Shown here piece by piece: positions 9,411-17,350 of a DNA stretch of 64,000 nt. Location of the stretch: the NCBI RefSeq assembly GCF_014200595.1, contig NZ_JACHCG010000001.1, forward strand, positions 1,674,001-1,738,000. Reading direction: 5' to 3'. Below the pieces are notes generated by a model. That model saw only the letters and a list, made by a program, of their open reading frames with translations. It was not told the origin of the DNA and searched no databases. The translations under genes and the position numbers were made by a program. Position 1 is the stretch's first letter; each line of letters opens with the position of its first letter. The stretch is from Pedobacter cryoconitis. GTDB taxonomy: Bacteria; Bacteroidota; Bacteroidia; Sphingobacteriales; Sphingobacteriaceae.

Positions 9411-10766
9411 CTATTTAACCTGATTACTTTTTGGTTCTCTCTCCAGACTTGGAGGAAAACCATTTAATTGTCGCCATATCTCGTACCAAACTGGTACAGA
9501 ATTTAAAATGACCCTGCCAAATACCCCTGATCCCTGTCTAAGCTGAACCGGCCATGGCTCATCAGCCTGAGGAACCGGGACCATCTGCTTAACCAGTACA
9601 CGGTAAGTACCATTTGCACTAATCATTCTATCTATTGAAAATACCCTGCCGGCAAATGTGCCCACAGCTACCGACGGCCAGCCAGAAAACTGTACCGAAG
9701 GCCATCCTACAAATTGTAAACGAACTTCACTACCTTCTTGCATTAGCGGCACATCCATTGCATTCACGTAAATTTCTGCCGCTACCAAAGGATTTTCAGG
9801 TTGCAATGTAGCTACCGATTCCCCTTCTTTAATCATCTCACCAATCCCGGCTTTCATGGTTTTAATCACGTAACCATCCTGAGGCGCACGGACGACATAC
9901 AAACCTCTGCGAAAATCAATACTTGCAATCTCGTTGCGTAATTTTGCGATATCGCCCTGGGCGCTGGCCTCTCCCGATAGTGCAGTTCCCATATCAGATT
10001 GCGCCTTAGCCAGAGATTCCTGGTATTTAGCTCTGATGTTATCCAATTCGATCTGTGCATTAAGCATTGACTGTTTCGAACTGTTCAGCTTATTCTCCTG
10101 TGCAATAAGCTTCGCATTATCGTTCTGTACATTCAGACGACGGGTCTCGATATCAGTCAGAGAAAACAGGCCATCTTTAAACCCTTGTTCGTAACGCGCT
10201 AAACGGGATTGACTGACGCGATAGAACTGACGCAGTGCCTGTAGGTCGGCACTATCGCTTTGAACATAGTTCATGCTCTGTTTCACTTTATTTTCTGCGG
10301 CTACCAGCTGAAAGTTTAATCCGCGGCCAAGAGCGCCGATCTGATCTTCAGTAGCGCGCATTTTTTGTCTTGCAGCAGCTTCGCTTCCTTGCTTTGCTTT
10401 TAGCTGCTCCTTCAATCTAAGCGGAAGCTCAGTATCAAAGTAAGATTGACTAATCTCTGATATCAGCAATATGGTATCACCTTGCCGCACCTTTTGCCCT
10501 TCACTAACATGCCAGCGTTCTATTCGGCCTCCAATTTGATTTTGAATGGTCTGAGGCCTATCCTGGGGTCTTAAAGCGGTAACAGTACCCTTACCCGGAA
10601 TAGTTTGCCGCCATGGCAGAAATAAAATACCAAGCGAAAGTAAAAATGCAACCAGCATGATCCTTTCCAAGACCAGTACCTTACGCATGCGCAGTAAAGA
10701 CTGACTGGTCTTATCTCCAAGGTTTTCCCAATTGGCCTGGTGGTTTACCTGACGATGATTACCCAT
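9411..10766 (-). CDS. HlyD-family periplasmic adaptor (membrane fusion protein)
   Basis: A 451-residue adaptor that would bridge the inner-membrane component and the TolC-like duct. One N-terminal membrane helix (about residues 30-50, with MLVAFLLSLGILFLPW) is followed by a biotinyl-lipoyl half (GGRIERWHVSEGQKVRQGD), a long coiled-coil hairpin (about 120-280), the second lipoyl half (VVRAPQDGYVIKTMKAGIGE) and a beta-barrel region. It overlaps the end of the upstream membrane-domain gene by 8 nt, so translation is coupled. Confidence 0.92.
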   Translation of the reverse strand: MGNHRQVNHQANWENLGDKTSQSLLRMRKVLVLERIMLVAFLLSLGILFLPWRQTIPGKGTVTALRPQDRPQTIQNQIGGRIERWHVSEGQKVRQGDTILLISEISQSYFDTELPLRLKEQLKAKQGSEAAARQKMRATEDQIGALGRGLNFQLVAAENKVKQSMNYVQSDSADLQALRQFYRVSQSRLARYEQGFKDGLFSLTDIETRRLNVQNDNAKLIAQENKLNSSKQSMLNAQIELDNIRAKYQESLAKAQSDMGTALSGEASAQGDIAKLRNEIASIDFRRGLYVVRAPQDGYVIKTMKAGIGEMIKEGESVATLQPENPLVAAEIYVNAMDVPLMQEGSEVRLQFVGWPSVQFSGWPSVAVGTFAGRVFSIDRMISANGTYRVLVKQMVPVPQADEPWPVQLRQGSGVFGRVILNSVPVWYEIWRQLNGFPPSLEREPKSNQVK

Positions 10767-11766
10767 GGTTTACCTCCTGTCCGTCTTCCAGTTCCATATC
10801 GGTTACTACAGCCAGCTTTTCTGCACTGGTTACCATATCGAATATAGTACTCATACTGGTCATTAGTTTTTCTACCGCATAGCTGATCTGAACAACAATC
10901 ACTTCGGCCGCCACAAACTGACCGAAGGTCATTTGCCTGTCGATGACAAAATAAGAGCCCATCAAAAGCAGGGCGCCCATCAGTACCGCCCGTATGACTA
11001 TAGAACTGGTAAAAAATTTACGTAAAATCCTGAAGTGACCGGTACGCGCTTTCAGGTAGCTGGAAGTGATATCATCTGTCTTTTCCATTGCCTCCCTCAT
11101 TCTGCTTTTGTTGCCACGATAATGATCCAGGTTTGCCGCTATATCTTCCAGGTAAGCTACCACCTCGTATTTATACCCGGATTCCTCTATACTGGTTCGC
11201 ACGGCGTCTTTATAGTAAAGTGCAACGACAATAGCCAGTACCAGTGTAATAAAGATTCCGAAGGCCATATACACCGGGTGGTAAAATGAGAGTAAAATAG
11301 CACTGAAAAAAATCAGCACTGCTGAGGATATCATTTCTACGACTAATTTGGCAAGTCCCTTTTGGATCGTCAGAATATCAAAGAAACGGTTTACCAGTTC
11401 CGGTGGATATTCTCCGGATAATTCAGACTTTTTGATTCGTGGCAAACGGTAAGCAAACTCCAGAGCGGTTCTTGCGAATATCTTTTGCTCAACAAGTTCA
11501 ACAAGGGTTAGCTGACCAATGAGCAGCAGACCACCGATTAATATTCCAATCAGCACTACCCCGATTAAAATATAGGTAGAACTATACATTGAACCATTGC
11601 TCAGCAAATTGAAGATTGCTGTTGTACCTAAGGGTAGGGTCAGTCCGAGCAACCCGATCAATACCGCGTAAAAAAATATGTAATTAATGGTAGATCGCTC
11701 AAAATGGAGTATTCCAACCAGGCGTTGCCAGGGCCTAAGCGCCGGCACATCATGTTTTTTGTTCAT
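10759..11766 (-). CDS. ABC-exporter transmembrane domain protein lacking an ATPase domain
   Basis: A 335-residue protein matching only the membrane half of an ABC exporter. Hydrophobic helices are seen near residues 28-50, 58-85, 140-185 and 255-300, with the family's coupling-loop region between them (for example YLEDIAANLDHYRGNKSR). It ends about where the linker to the nucleotide-binding domain would start: there is no Walker A, signature or Walker B motif, and the adaptor gene begins inside its last codons, leaving no room for a lost domain. It must use an ATPase encoded elsewhere, act without ATP, or be degenerate. It is the first gene of the adaptor/TolC operon. Confidence 0.85.
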   Translation of the reverse strand: MNKKHDVPALRPWQRLVGILHFERSTINYIFFYAVLIGLLGLTLPLGTTAIFNLLSNGSMYSSTYILIGVVLIGILIGGLLLIGQLTLVELVEQKIFARTALEFAYRLPRIKKSELSGEYPPELVNRFFDILTIQKGLAKLVVEMISSAVLIFFSAILLSFYHPVYMAFGIFITLVLAIVVALYYKDAVRTSIEESGYKYEVVAYLEDIAANLDHYRGNKSRMREAMEKTDDITSSYLKARTGHFRILRKFFTSSIVIRAVLMGALLLMGSYFVIDRQMTFGQFVAAEVIVVQISYAVEKLMTSMSTIFDMVTSAEKLAVVTDMELEDGQEVNHG

Positions 11767-11819
11767 GATAGGCTTTAAAATTTAAGTGTCAGGGAAAATA
11801 GAAAGTAGTTACCCGTATT

Positions 11820-12170
11820 TTATACGCGTAGAAAGCATGCCGCATTTTCAGGCGGTTCAGTAAGTATTGCGATATGGGGCTCTGAGAGTTTGGCCAATAG
11901 ATAGACCTTATTGTGGGCTTCCGTAGCTATGTAAATTTTTGACCAAAGCTGATCCGTTTCCGGCGATTCCAAATACCACATTTTTTTTGCGGATCTATCA
12001 GATTTCTCCTTCTTTGTATTCTTTTCTTCACCAGTTAGGGACTCATCTTCCATTGCCAGATAAAAAGCTGACCATTTACCAATGGAAACTGTTGCTTTAA
12101 GGCCAAAACCCAAAAACAACACCATACTGAATAAGAAAATCACAATTTTATGTCTAAAAACGGTTACCAT
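11820..12170 (-). CDS. Small membrane-anchored or secreted protein, unknown
   Basis: A 116-residue protein I do not recognise. One N-terminal hydrophobic segment (about residues 8-28) could be a signal peptide or anchor; then come a charged stretch rich in Glu/Lys/Ser (about 45-65) and a short C-terminal part. It precedes the membrane-domain gene by 53 nt on the same strand and may belong to that operon. Such position next to an exporter invites the idea of an accessory or substrate, but there is no double-glycine leader or other export signal beyond the hydrophobic N-terminus. Confidence 0.6.
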   Translation of the reverse strand: MVTVFRHKIVIFLFSMVLFLGFGLKATVSIGKWSAFYLAMEDESLTGEEKNTKKEKSDRSAKKMWYLESPETDQLWSKIYIATEAHNKVYLLAKLSEPHIAILTEPPENAACFLRV

Positions 12171-12177
12171 CTGGCCG

Positions 12178-12185
12178 CAAATATA
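12178..12185 (-). promoter_or_regulatory. Candidate -7 promoter element before the exporter operon
   Basis: The minus strand reads TATATTTG, a perfect TAnnTTTG element, only 7 bases before the ATG of the small membrane protein. If used, the mRNA would be nearly leaderless. A TTTA rather than TTTG lies near the -33 position. Confidence 0.35.
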
Positions 12186-12364
12186 TTATTGCAGAGATTA
12201 CGCTAAACGAATTTCTTGATTTCGCGAAGCATTTGACGAAATCGTGACCACAACATTAGAACCCGATTAGAAAAGTGCGTTAAATACATTTATCACGCTA
12301 TATCTTGAGATGGTTTATGTGGAATACCGAGAGAACATTATCCTGATTATAGTGTTAAGTATAG

Positions 12365-13756
12365 ATGGCAAAACGGGGCTTAGTCTGGTTTAAAAACGAT
12401 TTGAGGTTACACGATAATGAGGTGTTATTGAAGGCTCAAAAGGAATGTAGCGAATTGGTTTTCTGCTATTGCATTGAGGAAAAAGACTATCAACAGTCAG
12501 TTAATGGTTCTCGTAGAGCCGATATTATCCGGTTCAAATTTATGCAGCAATCCGTTATTAACCTGAGGGGAAATCTGCAGCATTTGGGCGGGCATTTAAT
12601 TATCGGCGAAAAGTCGGCAATGATCACAATACCGCAGCTTGTTAAAGAATTTGAGGTTACTGATATTTATGCAGAACAGGAGTACGCACCCTTTGAACTG
12701 GATTTAGTTTCGGAAATTATGGATAGATTACCGGAAATTGAATTTCATTTCCTGTGGGGTAAGACACTATACCACAAAGATGATATTCCCTTTGAAATTT
12801 CTAAGATCCCCCTTACAAGCAAGGCTTATAGAATACCGGTTGCTAAAAAATCAAGCCCAAGAGAAACTATAAGCACACCAACCAGTTTAAATAGTGTAAA
12901 GAATATAAAAAATATAGAATTCCCTTCTTGCTCAGCTTATGGATTTAGTAAAAGCGAGTATGAGCAATCACACCCTTTTCTCGTAGGCGGGGAAGACGCA
13001 GCACTGGAACGATTGGAATATTACACCTTTAAATCTGAACTTCTCACAGGATACAGGTGGAGCAGGAATAAATCAGATGGATTGGATTATAGTTCAAAAT
13101 TTTCCCCCTATCTGGCCCTGGGCTGTATTTCTCCCCGGCAAATATATAGCAGGGTAAAAGAATATGAAGAAAAGGTCAGGAAAAATCAAAGTACCTGGTG
13201 GCTGATTTTTGAATTGGTTTGGAGGGATTACTTTACATTTAAGGGAATGCGGATTGGGCCTTCAATTTTTTCAACTCAGGGTTTTAAAAATAAAAAGATT
13301 GTCTGGGAAAATGATCCCGGGAAATTTGAACGGTGGTGCCAGGGCAATACTGGTATTCCATTTATCGACGCACATATGCTCCAGCTAAATCAAACAGGGT
13401 ATATGAGTAATCGCGGAAGGGTAAACTGTGCGAGCTACCTGGTGCATGATCTAAAAATAAACTGGACCTGGGGTGCCGCTTATTTCGAATCAAAACTAAT
13501 CGATTACGATGTAAGCTCAAATTGGATGAACTGGCATATGCAGGCCTTTGAAATCTGGTATACCAATCCGGTACATCAATCCAATAAATATAAGGCGCAG
13601 GATTTTATCAGGCTGTGGATCCCGGAACTATCCAAACTGAACAACATCGAGGTATTAATTCCCTGGGAATTTGAGACCATTAATTACATTAAGCCAATTG
13701 AGGTATACCCAAAGTGGAATAGGGCAATCAATTTGATAAAAAAAATACCAATTTAA
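12365..13756 (+). CDS. DASH-type cryptochrome / deoxyribodipyrimidine photolyase
   Basis: A 463-residue FAD protein of the cryptochrome/photolyase family, which repairs UV dimers or senses blue light. The Rossmann-like N-terminal photolyase domain (LVWFKNDLRLHDN, about 5-130) is followed by the FAD-binding helical domain with GYRWSRNK, the phosphate-binding KFSPYLALGCISPRQ segment, FELVWRDYF, GNTGIPFIDAHM, and MSNRGRVNCASYL followed by YDVSSNWMNWHMQ. The pattern FELVWRDYFTFKG and GIPFIDA.ML.L are those of the DASH subgroup, so I favour CRY-DASH over a class I CPD photolyase. It stands alone, on the plus strand, ahead of a strong bidirectional terminator. Confidence 0.92.
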   Translation: MAKRGLVWFKNDLRLHDNEVLLKAQKECSELVFCYCIEEKDYQQSVNGSRRADIIRFKFMQQSVINLRGNLQHLGGHLIIGEKSAMITIPQLVKEFEVTDIYAEQEYAPFELDLVSEIMDRLPEIEFHFLWGKTLYHKDDIPFEISKIPLTSKAYRIPVAKKSSPRETISTPTSLNSVKNIKNIEFPSCSAYGFSKSEYEQSHPFLVGGEDAALERLEYYTFKSELLTGYRWSRNKSDGLDYSSKFSPYLALGCISPRQIYSRVKEYEEKVRKNQSTWWLIFELVWRDYFTFKGMRIGPSIFSTQGFKNKKIVWENDPGKFERWCQGNTGIPFIDAHMLQLNQTGYMSNRGRVNCASYLVHDLKINWTWGAAYFESKLIDYDVSSNWMNWHMQAFEIWYTNPVHQSNKYKAQDFIRLWIPELSKLNNIEVLIPWEFETINYIKPIEVYPKWNRAINLIKKIPI

Positions 13757-13775
13757 CGGCAAAGTGGAACTAATA

Positions 13776-13816
13776 GTAATAAATAAACCATTTAATTTAA
13801 ATGGTTTATTTATTAC
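13776..13816. terminator. Bidirectional terminator: perfect 20-bp inverted repeat
   Basis: Arms 13776-13795 and 13797-13816 are exact reverse complements around a single base, with core AAACCATTT / AAATGGTTT. It lies between the convergent cryptochrome and secreted-protein genes and carries A/T tails suited to termination in both directions. Confidence 0.7.
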
Positions 13817-13849
13817 AAGCAGATAAGTCCAGGAAAAAAAATATTCGAT

Positions 13850-14443
13850 TTATCTAACATCTATAGTGCTGTTAAACGCCTGATCTTTAGATGTTATAAC
13901 AAAAGTTAATTTACTAGAAAGGGCTTTGCCAATATTAAACTTTCTAACCAATTTTGCCGAATCGTTATAAGTATTCGTGTAAAGCTGATTGTTGAATTCA
14001 TCGAAAATCGTAATTTCAACCGGAGCCTTATTGGTATAATCTAAATTAAGGGTTACCACTCCATCTTTCTTTGTCAACACTGGTTTAAAGGTTTCTTTAT
14101 TTGGGGCTGTAGAAAGCGAGGCTTTATTATTTTCAATGTTAATTTGATATTCAACCGATTTTAAATCCGTTTCTAATTTCATTATATAATTCCCATCAGG
14201 AAAATCAGTTAAGTCGTAAGTTTTGCTGGACCCGCTTAATTCATGACCTTTTTTCTCATATAGGATTTCATCATTCAGGCCATAAAAGGTTACTTTCATG
14301 TCTTGCGTCTGATTTATAGAAAGACGAATGGTTTTTCTTTCTACGCTGTTAACTTTTAATGAAAGGTCATCATTACTTGCATATGTATTTACACTAGTAA
14401 AAAGGATGGTAGCTATCAGGCCAATTTTGAGTAGATTTTTCAT
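13850..14443 (-). CDS. Secreted protein of unknown function with beta-sandwich-like repeats
   Basis: A 197-residue exported protein with a signal peptide ending NTYAS. The mature part looks like two beta-sandwich modules: one with KVTFYGLNDEILYEKKG and a DFPDGNYIMKLE strand pair (about 50-100), the other with VEITIFDEFNNQLYTNTY (about 140-165). The 'L.DFPDGNY...' pattern resembles sorting-domain and DUF3244-type modules of Bacteroidota but I cannot assign it. It is convergent with the cryptochrome gene and divergent from the AraC-type regulator, which may control it. Confidence 0.75.
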   Translation of the reverse strand: MKNLLKIGLIATILFTSVNTYASNDDLSLKVNSVERKTIRLSINQTQDMKVTFYGLNDEILYEKKGHELSGSSKTYDLTDFPDGNYIMKLETDLKSVEYQINIENNKASLSTAPNKETFKPVLTKKDGVVTLNLDYTNKAPVEITIFDEFNNQLYTNTYNDSAKLVRKFNIGKALSSKLTFVITSKDQAFNSTIDVR

Positions 14444-14565
14444 ATCATTAATTTTAGAAGAGTTAGTAATTATTTGATGATGCTAAGTTATTGACAATGA
14501 GTTAGTATAATTGACTGCATATTTTCCGATAGTTATGCTATATTAACATTAACATGTATTTTTTC

Positions 14566-14596
14566 TTGTTAAAACTCATAATAAAGTATATTTTTG
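14566..14596 (+). promoter_or_regulatory. Promoter of the AraC-type regulator gene (TTG-N20-TATTTTTG)
   Basis: A TTG at 14566-14568 and a perfect TAnnTTTG element at 14589-14596 are separated by 20 bases, the spacing used by the primary sigma factor of Bacteroidota. The predicted start of transcription is near 14600, giving a leader of about 17 nt. Confidence 0.6.
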
Positions 14597-14616
14597 ATTT
14601 GTTCAACTGAAAAAAT

Positions 14617-15498
14617 ATGAAAGCAATAAAACCTGGATACGAGGTAGTTGAGTCTTCTTTTGGAAGCTCTTTTTATTATTCTAAGTATTTAATGAATTCT
14701 AATAACAAAGCTCATGTATGGCATTACCACCAGGAAATCGAAATGGTTTTTGTAAATGGCGGAGCTGGAAAAAGACAAATTGGAAGCCATATATCTTACT
14801 ATACCGATGGAGACTTAATATTAATTGGAAGCAATCTCCCGCATTGTGGCTTTACTGATTACAATACCGGGAACAAGAATGAAACAGTCATTCAGATGAA
14901 ACCAGATTTTCTTGGAACAGGATTTCTGGGTTTACAAGAAACAAAATGTATACAAGAACTTTTTGATAAGGCCAGGGGAGGAATAGCTTTTGGAAATGAA
15001 ACCAAAAAAGCAGTTGGCAAACAGATAGAGAAAATGGAAGGTTTATTACCTTTTGAAAGGCTATTAGCACTATTGGCCGTTTTAAAAGAACTTCAAAACG
15101 CTACCGATTATAGAATTTTAAATGCTTCCGGGTTTTCACTCGAAACACAGGTTCAGGATAACGATAGAATTAATATGGTCCTCAATTATGTTAAAGATAA
15201 TTTCAAGACACCAATAAGTTTAGAAAATGTAGCTGCGATGGCAAGCATGACCGTGCCTTCTTTCTGTAGATATTTTAAGAAAATGACTAAAAAAACGTTT
15301 ACTGCTTTTGTTAATGAGTACCGTGTTGTACATGCTTCAAAACTTTTAGCTGAAAAACCAACTAGTATCGCAAATATTTGTTATGAAAGTGGATTTAATA
15401 ATTTCAGTCATTTCAACAAGTTATTTAAAGAATTTACTGGTAAAAATGCTTCACAATATAGAAAAGAACTAAATTCAGTAATTTATGAAACTGTTTAG
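14617..15498 (+). CDS. AraC-family transcriptional regulator
   Basis: A 293-residue regulator with an N-terminal cupin-like sensing domain (HVWHYHQEIEMVFVNGG and the DGDLILIGSNLPHCG motif, about 35-90) and a C-terminal AraC DNA-binding domain (about 185-285) with two helix-turn-helices; the signature PTSIANICYESGFNNFSHFNKLFKEFTG is intact. It would bind a small ligand, often a sugar, and activate nearby genes. Its neighbours are the secreted protein (divergent) and the second SusD/SusC locus (convergent), so it could regulate either. Confidence 0.92.
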   Translation: MKAIKPGYEVVESSFGSSFYYSKYLMNSNNKAHVWHYHQEIEMVFVNGGAGKRQIGSHISYYTDGDLILIGSNLPHCGFTDYNTGNKNETVIQMKPDFLGTGFLGLQETKCIQELFDKARGGIAFGNETKKAVGKQIEKMEGLLPFERLLALLAVLKELQNATDYRILNASGFSLETQVQDNDRINMVLNYVKDNFKTPISLENVAAMASMTVPSFCRYFKKMTKKTFTAFVNEYRVVHASKLLAEKPTSIANICYESGFNNFSHFNKLFKEFTGKNASQYRKELNSVIYETV

Positions 15499-15552
15499 TT
15501 TTCTTCGGTATTGATTTTTACATATACCACCATTTTACAATTTTTTTTACAT

Positions 15553-15583
15553 AATAGGTTATCACGAAATGTAATAACCTATT
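15553..15583. terminator. Inverted repeat between convergent genes, probable terminator
   Basis: A perfect 10-bp inverted repeat (AATAGGTTAT / ATAACCTATT) with an 11-base loop lies between the AraC-type gene and the second susD-type gene. There is no strong U tract, so termination is inferred from position. Confidence 0.45.
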
Positions 15584-15613
15584 TCACAATGCATCTTGCT
15601 GGAATTAGTGATT

Positions 15614-17341
15614 CTAATACCCAGGATTTTGTTTGAGCTGAGGGTTAACATTGAGAATATCTCTGCCAATAGGGAATATTTCTGTATGCTTATCTGCATC
15701 TGGTTTTTTATCCCACCAGGTCCCTGTGCTAAAAACTCCCCATCTGATCAGATCCGTTCTCCTGCGGTTCTCTCCGAAAAATTCCCTTCCCCATTCATCA
15801 AGCATCTCCTGATCAGTAAGCTGGCTGCCATCTGAGCGGTACAAACTAGGAGAACCTGCCGGAAAATTACGTTTCCTCACTTGATTCAGCAATCCTGCTG
15901 CGCCAGCTTTGTCACCTTTTCGGTATAAACATTCTGCCAGGGTATAATAAACCTCTGAAAGTCTTACCTCCGCATAGGCAGAAGTAATCCGATTAGGGTC
16001 CGGAGTTGGATAAAGGGGGTACTTCACAAAAAAGACTCCGGAATTATGGTCAGCATGATTCATATTAGACTGTTTATCTGTTATTTTCGTTCCAGGTTTT
16101 GCATCAAGAAACATACCCACCTGATCGCGGATAAACAGCGCGTACGGGCCTTTATTTCCACGTACCGTATCTTCTTTGGATACGCCATTGACATTACGTG
16201 TAAAAGGTAAATAACCATATAAAAACATACCTTCCCTTGTACTATTGCCTAGATTGCGGTACTTTTTCAGGCGCACGTCGTCTGGATAACGCTGGAATTT
16301 AACAAACGGCTTACCCAGTTCAAAACTATATTCTACGCTATCTACATCCCGTCCCGGTTGCATGGCATAACGGGGATTGGCCTGGCCAAAGTCGGTAAAA
16401 CCACAGTACAATGGAGCTGCATCATAGGTCAGCGAATTAAAATACATACCGCCATCATACTGCCAATGGGTTCGTGCCAGTGTGCCCGGGAAACCATAAA
16501 TCACTTCAGATGGCATCAATGCATTTGTATAGTCGAAAGGCGCATCCCATCTGTTATCAAGTGCATAACTACCATATTTACCGCTAATGATATCCCGGCA
16601 TACCGCTTCGCATTCCGCAAACTTATCAGTACCAGTATAGACTTTTGCATTCAGATATAACCTTGCCAATAATGACGCCGCACCGGCTTTAGTCCATCGT
16701 CCGATGCCCTGATTGCTCAACTGAGCGCGTATAGGCAAGCCAGGTAAAGCCTCAGTTAGTTCTTTTTCAATATAGGCAAAGGTTTCCTGAGGTGTAGATT
16801 GAGGATTACCCTGTGTAGAATTCTTTACATCAGTAATAATTTCTATGTTCCGGTAAAAATCAAATGCTCTCAGGTAAAACCAAGCTCTAAGGGTGCGCAG
16901 TTCAGCTTTAAAATCTGTCAGCTCTTCGGTTTTCACGCCCAGCTTAACGGGATCAGTTATGCTCTCCATATCCTGTAGTGAATTGGTAGCTAGTACAATA
17001 CCCTGGTAAAAATTGGTCCAGACCCCGCTTGTGAAGCCATCTACCGAGGTCCATGTATGATAATGCATACGCTGATATTCACCACCATTTTGCCAGTCAC
17101 CCTGACGGTTATAAGTACCTATTTCATCTGTGCTATTCTCTGTGGCAGCATACAAATCATTACCCTGTATACTCCAGTATCCATGCTCAAAAGGGCGAAG
17201 GAAGTCACGTATAACATCGTCACGCCTGGTAAGAAACCCGGCGGCGTCAACTTTATCGTATACTTTTTCATCAAGCTTTGTGCAGCAATTAAATAGGATT
17301 GACAACAAGAAAGCACTGCTATATAATTTATATGTTTTCAT
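15614..17341 (-). CDS. SusD/RagB-family nutrient-binding outer-membrane lipoprotein
   Basis: A complete 575-residue SusD homologue. A lipoprotein signal peptide ends in a FNC lipobox (Cys19 or Cys20). The mature part shows the family's TPR-like helices (for example ELRTLRAWFYLRAFDFYRNI, about 150-170, and AGAASLLARLYLNA) and the typical C-terminal end with AEVRLSEVYYTLAECLYRKGD and DEWGREFFGENRRRTDLIRWG. It is 9 nt downstream of its SusC partner, forming the second uptake locus of the window. Substrate is not evident: no glycosidase or peptidase gene sits in the same operon. Confidence 0.95.
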   Translation of the reverse strand: MKTYKLYSSAFLLSILFNCCTKLDEKVYDKVDAAGFLTRRDDVIRDFLRPFEHGYWSIQGNDLYAATENSTDEIGTYNRQGDWQNGGEYQRMHYHTWTSVDGFTSGVWTNFYQGIVLATNSLQDMESITDPVKLGVKTEELTDFKAELRTLRAWFYLRAFDFYRNIEIITDVKNSTQGNPQSTPQETFAYIEKELTEALPGLPIRAQLSNQGIGRWTKAGAASLLARLYLNAKVYTGTDKFAECEAVCRDIISGKYGSYALDNRWDAPFDYTNALMPSEVIYGFPGTLARTHWQYDGGMYFNSLTYDAAPLYCGFTDFGQANPRYAMQPGRDVDSVEYSFELGKPFVKFQRYPDDVRLKKYRNLGNSTREGMFLYGYLPFTRNVNGVSKEDTVRGNKGPYALFIRDQVGMFLDAKPGTKITDKQSNMNHADHNSGVFFVKYPLYPTPDPNRITSAYAEVRLSEVYYTLAECLYRKGDKAGAAGLLNQVRKRNFPAGSPSLYRSDGSQLTDQEMLDEWGREFFGENRRRTDLIRWGVFSTGTWWDKKPDADKHTEIFPIGRDILNVNPQLKQNPGY

Positions 17342-17350
17342 AATCGAAGT

